Source: Trachythela sp. YZ-2020 (taxonomy: Eukaryota; Cnidaria; Anthozoa; Malacalcyonacea; Clavulariidae). From it: 64,000 nt of DNA. The stretch is taken from assembly GCA_016169945.1 (NCBI GenBank), contig JADLSH010000256.1, positions 682,001 through 746,000 on the forward strand, in the 5' to 3' direction. The notes below the pieces were generated by a model. That model was not told the DNA's origin and searched no databases. It saw nothing but the letters and a program-made list of their open reading frames with translations. This document shows positions 48,286 to 59,700 of the stretch, piece by piece (positions within the stretch are counted from its first letter, which is position 1; every line of letters begins with the position of its first letter). The position numbers and the translations under genes are program-made.

Positions 48286-49119
48286 CCTGTTTTTGTTCGT
48301 AAGGTTAGTTTTTTGCAAGAAACTCTTTGCGAAGTGGAACACTTGTCGCCTCCTTGTCAACCTGTTTTCCTCGCCATTATTGCACAGAACGTGATGAAAT
48401 TACATATACATGTAGTTAAAAGTCCCGTTGTTGTTTGTCTTTTGATAAAAGTAACTGATGGACGCTCAAAGTTGTTAAAATCTGCCATTTAATCTTCAAA
48501 ACAAAATTGTTCGCTTCTGCAGCCGCCAGTTCGTTCCAAAGCAACATACATTCTCCTACCGTCATGTTTAGCGCGAAAACGCTATAAGGGGAAAGCTCTA
48601 TTGGTCTCTGTATAGTCGGCTAATCCCTGTTGACCTGTTCAGCAACAGCGTTAAGGCCTCAACAACTGAAGGCATGCAACTATTCCTGGACTCAATGGAG
48701 TAACTGGTGTGATGGAAGCGAGAGTGATTCCGTATTGTCATACTCCTTTGTATATTTTGCTGCCAGTACAGTGACAGTTTATATGACTCTTAGCCAACGT
48801 CTCGATCACAAAAACGAAGCTCTACAGTGATGTATGCCTGTCATGGAATTATTACAATTATGTTACATGAATTAACGGACTAGTAATAATTAACTAGAGA
48901 CATTTCCCAGGGGCGCTTACGAACACGTTGTTGCTTCGCTCTGTTTTTTTGTATTAAAACTTTTTCATTCAACAAGATATAAAATATACGTTTTTCATGA
49001 CAATGGGTACATACTCCGGATGTAAAAGTGAAAACTTATGTGACTAAAATTTACCTATGTTCAATCTCGTGCTAAATATTCAAGAAATATTGAAGAATTA
49101 TTGTATTTGTAGCGATATA
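48286..49119. other. Intergenic DNA, no gene recognised
   Basis: The frame 48630-48830 has a short CNYSWTQWSNWCDGS stretch reminiscent of the start of a thrombospondin type 1 repeat, but the following cysteines and splice sites are missing, so it is not called as a gene. Confidence 0.4.
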
Positions 49120-50173
49120 CAGGGTGTATAAAAAACACGCAATCCTCGATTCAAATGTGGATTTAAAAAATAATATAGCAGTAAAGCCTATATGTTTGCA
49201 TTAATTTGAAATCTTAGCCATTCAGCTTTCTAACGATGATTTACTTTTTAAATTTGATCAATTGGTTGGCGAAAAATATCACCTTATGCAACTGAGACTG
49301 GAAAGTTGAAAAATAGAGATGCAACAATAAAGAGGCCATGAAATAGACGAATTCATTTCGTAAAAATCCCCGAAACTATCAACACTTTTTACTGATAGAA
49401 GATCAAAATCAAGTATGCACGTTTCTATGCAACATTTTCAACTTATTACTAAGTTTCCATACACAACGGTGCTGGTTTAAACAGTTTAAGCTTGCGGCAA
49501 CCAACTTGCTAATTTCTGTTTACGTTACAATTAACACACGGCGCTTTCCGACGGGCAATACACGGCGCTTGCTTTTATTACTTTTTGGGATCGATTTACG
49601 AGTATAAAGTAAATTACACAGCTCCACATCTTTTAAAATGTCTTTTAAAGATTTCTTAGTACTGTACTTTGTTTCGCATGAAAACAACAGTATTAAAGTT
49701 TAAACAAGAATTCGAAAATTTAAGAATTCCAAATCCGACTATTAAGTAACATTTAATAAAATTGTATGATTGTAACGTAAACAGAAATTGCCAAGTTGGT
49801 TGCCGCAAGCTTAAACAGTTTAAACCAGTACAGTTGTGTATGGAAAGTTAGTAATAATTAAAAATGGTGCATAGAAAGCCGTACTTGATTTTGATCTGCT
49901 ATCAGCAAAAAGGTTTGATATTTGGGTATTTTTACGAAATGAGTCTGTCTATTTCAGGGCCACTTTATTATTGCATCTCGAATTTTCATCTTTCCAATCT
50001 CAGTTGCTTAACGTATTATTTTTCGCGAACCAACCGTTCAAATTTAAAAAGTAACCCATCGTTGGAAAGCTGAATGGCTAAGCTTTCAAATGAATGTAAA
50101 CATATAAGGGTTACTGCTCTAATCTTTTCAAATTCCATAGTTGAATCGAGGATTGCGTTTTTTATACACCCTG
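49120..50173. mobile_element. 1.05-kb foldback element with ~400-bp inverted arms
   Basis: The left end CAGGGTGTATAAAAAACACG at 49120 is inverted at CGTTTTTTATACACCCTG (50173). The similarity continues through most of each arm: AGCCATTCAGCTTTC/GAAAGCTGAATGGCT, CTGGTTTAAACAGTTTAAGC/GCTTAAACAGTTTAAACCAG, and TTTCTGTTTACGTTACAATT/AATTGTAACGTAAACAGAAA-type ends near 49512 and 49790. TA precedes the left end. The central part (about 49535-49765) is unpaired. No coding capacity. Confidence 0.85.
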
Positions 50174-50308
50174 CATAATATAAAAAATACATTTGGCGTT
50201 TTGTTGCCCAATTTCCTGACGCTTTCAGTTGCCCAAGTAACTGGAAAAACACTTCGAGTTACCTATCGTCATTCAAGCCAATACAAAGGACTAATGGTCT
50301 GTTGTTGT

Positions 50309-50785
50309 TCAAAACTCTGATACGTAATTTGATAATGCAAACGCAAAGTCCCATATCTTGCGAAGATAATTTCTAAGTGTCGCTTTTGTCCCAAAATCTT
50401 CAGGAAGTTGCGTCCTAAAAGACACTTCCCATCGAGTGGCTTCAGTCTTGAAGTGACCGGGTTTCTCACACGGTCTTGAGTATTCTATGACTTCACTGAG
50501 ATAGACTGTCAAAGCGGATAGGAAATCATCCTGAACATCTTCGCATGCTCTGAACTCTTTGCACTTGGTGAACCGAATCATCCTCACATCTTTCCAGAGA
50601 TTTTCATCAACAGAAAACGGCTTTCCATCATTAGGAACCGGCTTCAATATGTGAATATATTGCTCGTAATTTGTGTCATATAGGTCTTGTCCGCCTTCAA
50701 AGTTGCTCCGGATTGCAATAAGAAACGCATGTCAATTTCACGGCCATCGAGAATCAACTCTTGACCTGCTTGCTCGCCGTCTGGT
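50309..50785 (-). CDS. RDR terminal exon with apparent frameshift
   Basis: The acceptor TTTATTTAG|ACCAGACGG gives RPDGEQAGQELILDGREIDM in phase with the previous exon. About 75 nt in, near 50705-50711 (AATCCGGAGCAAC on the minus strand), the coding frame has to shift by one base. In the original frame a stop arrives at NIFTY, whereas the shifted frame runs on as NFEGGQDLYDTNYEQYIHIL for about 130 further residues to the stop at 50309. Alternatives are a base error in the assembly, a disabling mutation, or a natural early stop. The content (many charged residues, few stops) favours the longer reading. Confidence 0.6.
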
Positions 50786-53700
50786 CTAAATAAAGAAACA
50801 TAAATATACGTAAGTGTATGTTTGGGGTACCAGATAGAAAATTATGTGAGCTTGAGGTTGCTTTCATACAGTAGAATGTATCCAAGTGTACTTAACATCA
50901 AAGCAATTGTTACGTTTTTAGTTATGAAAATTTTTCTTAATTTCATTCATGTTTTCGCACGCTATTCTAGTTTAATTTTTGCATTCACGACCCAACCTTT
51001 CAACACGGATTTTATGGCTTACGGGGTGATGTGTGTTATAGGACAAATATTTGTGATCCTGGCAAAAATTAGTCTGGGCAGCGTGTGCGTAAATATTTAT
51101 AATTGCCTTTTCCGATCACAAATTGGTAACGGTTATGCTTTGTGATATCCATTGCATGTGAAAACCAACACTGTACAGGGGATCTGGGAGTAAAACGATC
51201 CAAACATGTTTATATGAACAGTGGTATTTTAGTTCACAACTAAGTGTCCACATAATTTTTCCATGATTGCAGGTCATGCATGGTTGCTAACGCGAAGGTC
51301 ACTGGCCCTGGGAGAAAATATGTCGAAGGAGGATCTGGAGGAGGATCGACTGGCAAATCGTTAGACTCGTCGTATAAATTTTGTTGCCCTAAATTACTAA
51401 AATAACACGGCGTAGTTAATCCATCAACGGCGATGTAATGAATTAAGAATTGTAATTTATTTTCGACGGAATGATTAAAAGAGATTCTCCGATGTATATA
51501 ATCTCACATGTATTCATGCAGCAAACATTTTATGATATCGTATAGGGTATCGAGATATTACTGCTAAAAAAGGTTTTCAATGATTTTACTCACGTAATAT
51601 TTTATTCACGTAATGTATTGAGGTTCGGTTCCCAATTATTTATTTAAAGAAAGAAGGTAGCAAATGTTTAGTTCTAACAAACGCAAGCTATATAATTGAC
51701 GGCATAATTATAACTACATAATTACCTGTTCAAGTGGTTTTGCTGACTTTGCCACTTTCTCTTTATATCCGTGACGCACCAACGAAGATTAGGGAATCTG
51801 ACTTCTGTGAATCTTAATGCGCTGTCAAATTTGACGTAAAATTCGATATCTTCCCGATAGATATCCACCGAGTACGTCTCCGTGGAGTTTGCGTCATCAG
51901 CCTGGAATCCATAAGATCGTAGGAAACTCTTAACTCTATCAGCAGAATGGACAATGGTATAGAATGAACTTCTGGAAGGTTTACCACGCTTCCGTTTGTT
52001 CGTCTTCTCGTTGTTCTTGATATCTTTTTTCGGTTTTCTCCTTCTTCTACGGTGACGTTCCACTTCCTGATTGACATAGCCTATTGCTGCAGGAGCACTC
52101 CGTTTCTTTTGCTCGATTCCGATCTTAAACTTGTTTGCCTTGAGCATAGCAATGGACACAGACTCGCTATCTTCTAGCAGTAGATGTGGTATACTAAACA
52201 AGTACATTCTTCCAAAGTGGACGGCCAATTCGTATACACCATGTAGCTCAGGAACAAAATCTCTTTCAAGCACCTGGTACTGCTGCAAGAATTTCTCCGC
52301 AAAGCGACTGAACATGTACTGGGAGATTGCGATTGTGGGGTTCCCTACAAAAGCGAGATGACGTGGTAGACGGTCGTGTGTCTGATGACACGATCCGATG
52401 TATGGTGTTAGAGTGATCACATCTTTTACATTTTCACTACCTTCGAATAACATTAAATGTGCACCATCCACGAAACATCCACTCATAAGAGACCATTTAT
52501 CCCCAGACGCTTGAACAGTCATTTTATCTAATTCTCGACGCACGGCACGTATTGCGGGCTCATTTCCTCTGACTTCTAGAAAAGCGGATTTCTGAGAGCG
52601 AGGGAGAGTTTGTCGAATGATAACACTTTTTGCGCCGGTCCTTTTTGCAATTTCTCTAGCTTTGCTTTTCTCGACGCCTGATACAGAGAATGAAAGGAGA
52701 GGTGATAGGAATATGACATTATAATCTTCAGATATACAGCAGGATAGCATTACTTGTACATCACCGTACTGCGCCAACAGTTGATAAGCACGTTGCATAT
52801 GATCTCGAATGAGATCAATGTGGTCATCCTCAATCAATTGAGAAACGTTCTCCTCGGCAAGGATGCGGGCGAATGGTTCTGGAATAATCATGTCCAAAGA
52901 CGTCTCATAACTTTGAAAGAATGACATTAACATTTGACCAAGGTTAGTGATGTTTAAGTGTCCTTCTCCTTGTTCGGTAATCGTTTGGTTACTCACGATG
53001 TTCATAATTTCCTCAAACGTCGTACATAAGTTGACATCTCTGCCTTCCCCACAAAGAAGTTGATCCAACTTTTGTAAAACCTCATCTGCTTGGAGACTTT
53101 CAATTTCACCCCGGCCTATACACTGAGTGAGGAAAAGGATACTGAGTATATTCGAAATGTTTTCAGCATTTGCCCTGTTGTGCAAGAGACCCGTCCCATT
53201 GCACCACTTGTGAATTACACGGAGGATTAGCAACAAATGAGGATACATTTCAGCGAAGCTGGAGAGTACCATGGCCACCAGGAAACTGACTTTAGACGCG
53301 CTTAGCTCACAAACGAGGTTAGAGGAACATTGAGATTCCGTGCTGAGTTTGTCAGTCGGCTTCTTACAAGCAATAATCTAAAGAAAATTAGGAAAAAGAA
53401 GGGGGAAACGATGTTTTAATAGTCGGTTTCTTTGTGTTTTCACTATTATATAAAATAACAGAAATATCAGGGAAAATCAGTTTAATTAATATTCTTTTGG
53501 GGAGGATTCTCTCAATTGCTGTAAAATCGCTTGAAATAAGTAAGAATAGAATGTATGAAGGGAAGGGAAACTTTCTCCAAACAAAAAAATCCAAGCACAC
53601 TGGATTATAACATTGTCATGATCAGGATGTGATTGAATAATTGGGTTAATTATGTGTGTGGTATAAAGTTCCAATAACACGATATTCCATATCGCTACGT

Positions 53701-56700
53701 TTAGACGAAAATACAAACTAAATACAATAATATAATTGTAAAAACTGGTTGAAAGAACAAATTGTTTCTCCGCCAAAAATCCTACAGAGAAAACCCAGTC
53801 GCGGAAGAAATATAGGCAGCTTCATATTTTAAAGCTCCACTACACAAACGTACACTAACATACTACTTTTAATCCGAAAAATTCTAGGTCATATCATAAT
53901 GATAGTGCGATACAAACCACTAATTTATTGATAAAATTCTCCATTAATGTTGGTACAACTTGAAATCAACAATTTAATTTGTAAACATGCCATATTCTTA
54001 CTGGAAAATGCTCCTTGTCTTGTAGACGAACTTCATAAAAGGGATTTTGTATTTCTTGATCTTCAGTGTTTCTTGTAACTTCTTTCGCCTTCAAATGACG
54101 CACGAGCTGCTCAAGAATTTTCAGCTCAGCCTCGATATCTATGACGGCTTCAGAAGTTTCATTATTAGGAAGAACACAGAGTTCAATGGCTGACTTTTGG
54201 TGGAACAACATCGTTCTTGATGTTCCAGTTAAATAAGTGGAAAGGTTTTGTTTTAACGGCTGAAGATGAGCTACAATCAAATTCTTCACCCGTATTCTCT
54301 CTTTTATCTGTTCAAGCAACTCAGTCTTCTCTTCATTGAACAATCTCACAAGACTCTGCCCGACTGTCGCATTAATATTCAAGCTTTGAGTAAAAAGATG
54401 GGACGGATGTTGACTCTTCATTGTTGACATTACGTCGTCTACAATCCAAGGAAGACCAAGTAAACGTTTCTCCTGAAGTTGTTCCCAGTTTTCTTCATAT
54501 GTGTAAGTGGCTGCGTACCAGGCCGACGCTTTCAGATAAACCTGTATTATAAGCAAAACTTTAGCAACCATACTTCCATATATTTATATAGTCTAGCTCG
54601 TTCCTTAAACAACGCTAATACGAGGATTTCTATCGGCACAAATAAATATATGTAGATAGATAGAGAGATTTATTAAACTTAAAAACTCGCCGCCTAAGTG
54701 TTACACCTCGGCTGAATAATGTTAAGTTGTACAATTTGAAAAGGTAGTTATGAGTCAAAATCGACTAAACATATTAAAAATTAGTTCGATTCAATTACGT
54801 ATTTACATGAACTACAATTAATAAAATCGTTCTTAAATCTGTTTGTCTTAAAATTTGGAATTTGAAACATTCTTCTTTCTCGCAGCCATACTTCTGAAGA
54901 AATCACTGAAGGCAATAAGTAATGTAGTTTGTTCACGGGGTCATTGGCTATATTTTTAAAAATATTGCAGTCTTCTTGCAACCAGGGTAGTGAGACACAA
55001 TTTATCCAGGGCTTCGTTGTATTGATTGACCATCTTCTTAATTTTTTGTGATTTTCAATCGCCATGAAGATCGATACAACTCAAAGGGTAGTTTCGTTTA
55101 TAAGCGACGATGCGAAAAGAAAATTATTTTGGGTGGTACGGCAAAACGATTTTAGGTTTTGAAAGATTGTTGCAAATATTTGGCGACAAAGATAAAAAAT
55201 ACTCTTTGTCATCTATTTAACAAATGGATAACATTTTGCCGTTGTCTGTTCAGTTATAGATACCCAGTCTGACGTCATAGAGTGGTAAGAACAAAAAGTG
55301 ACCCGAAAGCCGCCGGGGCAAGTATCAATTGACGTACTAATAGATTTATAGCTTGGTTCGTTTATTTCAGTTTACTTAGCTTGTCAAGTTAACTACAGGG
55401 TGTATCAAAAAAGGTAATCCAATATTAGCGTGCTCTTGTGCGTTCAATGTTGCGTGCAAGATTCGATCTTTTCATATTAGAAAAAGAATAGGGTTTTAGT
55501 TTTTGATTGGCGCCTTTTTTGTATCATGCCAGGCAAAAATAAGGAAATAGGAACCGGTTAAACATTTTCGATCGCAAATAATTAAGTAATATACAATTAC
55601 TTTATGGTTTCCGTGTTTGGATGCAGCCTGATCCAAACACGCGGGAATGTTGCGAGAGTTAAGAAAAGCACGCGAAATCTCGAGCCGAAGGCGAGTGATT
55701 TTGCGAGCTTTTCTTTAACTCGAGCAACATTCCCAAGTGTTTGGATCAGGCCATCCAAACACGGAAACCATAAAGTAATTGTTTTATAAAATAACAACAA
55801 CACAATAGTCTTCCGTGTTTGGATGGCCTGATCCAAACACGGGATTCGACCAATCAGAGCACGCGTTATATACATGTTATTTTAGAATGTGTCTTACCAA
55901 ACAAAAAGCTTAAAACAAAAGTGACAACATTTATAAAAATTACTTCATTTATTCCATATGCTAGGGCATTTAAAATCAATATTCATGAATTTTAGATCCA
56001 AGTGACATTTATTTTGCACCCAATTCCCAATTCCCAATTTATTTTGCAGCCAATATGATTTTGACCGGCAATATATATTTATTAGATTCGTATTTAATTT
56101 GGTCATTTTCCCATATAACTGTTAGAAAATGGTATCATTTGGACAGCCAAAAGCCTATTTTTGTTGCTGTGCAAAAATGTTATCAATACACGCATACATG
56201 CTAAAAGTGTTTAGTAGAAATTTCCAGGTGACTATCGATTTTCCTGCATGCTGATTGGTCCATGCTGATTGGTCAGTGACTATCACTTTTTTTCAAAATG
56301 GCTTCTTCGCAAGCTGCCGAATTTAAAACAAAAATCGTTTTTTTTAGCCTGATTCAAAGTTTTAAATGAAAAAAACTGCCGCTAAATTAAAGGAGGATAT
56401 ATTTTTGACATTTTTAATGGTAAGCGATAACAAATACACTATTTTTCTTCCATGAAAGGCAGCGTTTTCTCGCTGTTGAAATGAACATATATAAAACTTT
56501 TTCTGTACGGCTCAACCACAAGTGTTTATTTTGAAAATTATTCGTTTTATCCTCATTTATATCGTTATATTCAGCAAAAACCTAGCTGTGATATATTTTT
56601 AAAACCATTCTACTTTGTATTTGAGCCCTTCCAAAGTATTTTTCTGATGAAATTGTTTGTTTTTGTTTCGCTTCGACATGTTTTTGACACTCGTCTTTTG

Positions 56701-59700
56701 CCGGCATGTTTTTAACTACCGGCCTCTGAGAAAAGCGCTGAATTTTGTCCTATAGCCTTTTCAACTGACCTCATAACTTTCTGTGTTTGTTTTTCTCTTT
56801 GAAATTTCTACTAAAACAATTAGTCGCCTCAGGCTCGGTGATTACAAGCCTGTAATCACCTCGCCTTCGGCGACTAATTGTTAAATAGAAACACGGAAAA
56901 TGTTTTTTATTTCTTAAATATCAAATTACAATAACCAGATATTCAATATCATCGATTAACTAAATATATACACTGACACTGTCCAAAATGGAATCAATGC
57001 TTCTTTCGTAATGAAACTCTTTATTCTTTAGCAGCTTCTTTATACTATAATTCAGTATTATTCAGTTTTTTAATTATGATATAATAATTGAAATAATTCA
57101 AGCGATTTCATTGGTTGAGAGCCATGATTTATTAGAGGACTGACGAACGGAATGACGTCACAAAAACATTGTTTTGATCTTTTACATATAAAATGGCGAA
57201 AATATTTGAAGTTTCAACGGAATGTATTCTTTGAATGGGCAAATGAAGATATAGAGGAAGACTTATAAGTAAAAGCTCTTGAAGAATACGAAGAGCAACA
57301 AAAGACACAAAACATATATAAAGCCGGTTTGCTAACGTAGAAAATAAGAGTTTTTCCAAATTCTCGAGCAGTCTCAATCTTCGGCTACGAAGAATAATAC
57401 AGGCAACGTTCAAGGTGCTGGTTAATAACAATAATCGCTCAGAACAGAATAATTGACTTTCGATCGCTCGGTTCCAACCGTGTTGATAATGTTTTGTAAT
57501 ATATATAATTATTTAAAATGAATAAAATTATTTGAATTTTTTAGTTAATTTTAAAATTTGATCAGTCGCGGCTTAGCGGCCATGCCTCTTCACTTTTGGC
57601 CAGCCAATCACAATTCAGCACGTGACTCAAACCAACCAATCTTGTTCCCTTATTTGTATAGATCATATACGCGTGATATTGTCAAATTTCGACCTTTTCA
57701 ATTTCCCAAAATTTGGGAGAATATTAATATTCGATTTGGTTCTCCCCGGCGGCTCGTGGGCCACTTTTTTGTTCTTACCACGTTATGACGTCATACTGTG
57801 TATCTATACATAAAAATGTTATCTATTTGCTAATAAGCATTATATCAATAATTGATATATAGACTTTTATAATAATCTAGCAATGATGTATTCTAAAAAA
57901 TATTTCTGTAAATAACATCACTAGTTTTAATTATGCAGACATTAGTATTTAAGTGCCATCATCACTCCTAAATTTCATAGCACCTGAAGAGCTTATAGCG
58001 AAAACGTTTGTGTTTCAATTAGAAACAAATACGTGTGTTTTACCACACTTTATACATTTTATATATATGTGAAAATCAACGCTGTGTTGGCTATTTCAAA
58101 AGTACGTGCTCACCTTTACACCATACTTACCTATTTTCTTCCTTTTTAGACAAACGGACGAACACCAAGTGACCTTTTTAGTTATATATACAGCTAATAT
58201 ACATATATATTAGCTGTATATATATATGTATATATATATACAGCTAATTCAAAAAAAGTTGTCCTTTCCAAACGTTAAACTCTAAAACCTTAAACTCGAA
58301 GCGCGAAAAACACCATGGGAACGCAAGTTTAAATTTATAAATTCAATATGGTGGCCATTTGTGAGTGTCATGGTTCATATCTCCCAATGAGGACATGTCA
58401 CTCACAAATGGCCGTCATACTGAATTTCTAAACTAATAATTACCTCTTTTGATAATTTCGCATTTTGGGTTAGCCGCTGTTCGTCCATACCAAACTCTTC
58501 AAAGAATTCGCGCCGGAACTCACGGCGAATTCCAAAAACTATCTCGCTTACGATGTCTGCAATCTTTGGTTTTTCTTTGTGCAAGCGATTCCGAAGCTTT
58601 AAGAAACAACCTGTCAAGATTTCTCCCTCAGACTGAATACCATACAGACGCATTAATGTCTCCATCTTGTCACGATATTGCTGAAACAGTTCTCTCGCTT
58701 TGGCAATATACTTGTCGTTACCTGGCAACAGAAACGATTCATCTATTCGCATTTTTTGGTTGCAGTTTTCCGAGGTCGTATCTTTAAACTTCTGACAGCG
58801 CCGATAAAGCTTTCCCAGCACGTGGTCTGAAGGATAGTTTGGCTTATCTGATTTCATCATAAAGTCGGGATATTCTTTTAGGCTTGTCTTTGGCATTTTG
58901 GGCCACATACCAGTTTTAGGAGCATCCACAGCCAAGGAATGCAGTTCCGCCAAATGAAGACAGATACCGGATTGAATTCCATATTTTTCTTGGTCAGCCA
59001 GTGCCTTGTGTGTGTTATCAATAACTCCTAGTTGATCCGACCGGATGTAATCGACCACAAACTTAGTCATGTGAGAGGATGTGATTGCTTCTGATTCCTC
59101 TTTCTTCTGCGGTGCTTTGTAATCCATGGGTTGAAAATCTGGCTTGTTTGGCAACAGACTTTGTTTCCAGCAAACAAAGTACAAATCACCGTCTAAATCA
59201 CCGCCTACATTCAATAAAAATTAAAACATTACTCCAACAAAGACTTTGGGCGTATTGACATACAACGAAGAATAAAACCAACTGTATTTATATTGGGTAG
59301 CTCTATCCTCTATCGGTATTAAACTGCTCTCTTGAACTCACAACTTTGGTAGCAATGATTTCGTGAGGCGGTGTATTTTGAAAAAGAGAACTAAAGCAAC
59401 CTGGGTATATATTGGATGCTGCTATCACTTTTAAACTAGAAATCCTGCAAGGGTGATCCAATGTTACTACATGTAAACCTCATCACTTACACTACGTCAT
59501 CGAATTAAGTAATTCTGCGCGCTTTTGACGAACACGTCTATGAACTCTGCAGACATGTATGAGATTCGAGTCGCGCATCGAAAGAGAACGAACACATTTA
59601 TAAAGCTGTTTTGCATACATTTAGTCTATATCATTATACATTGTAGTCACTAATTTCTTACAGTTAAATATAGCAATCACGCAACCTACAGATAACTAAG

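Noticed and set aside
48630..48830. Thrombospondin type 1 repeat exon
   Set aside because: Only WTQWSNWC matches; the later cysteines and splice acceptor/donor are missing.
55597..55875. Coding frames on both strands
   Set aside because: They arise from the symmetry of the 188-bp palindrome.
57132..57431. Leucine-rich membrane protein on the minus strand
   Set aside because: No start context or conserved domain, and the complementary strand contains a similar open stretch.
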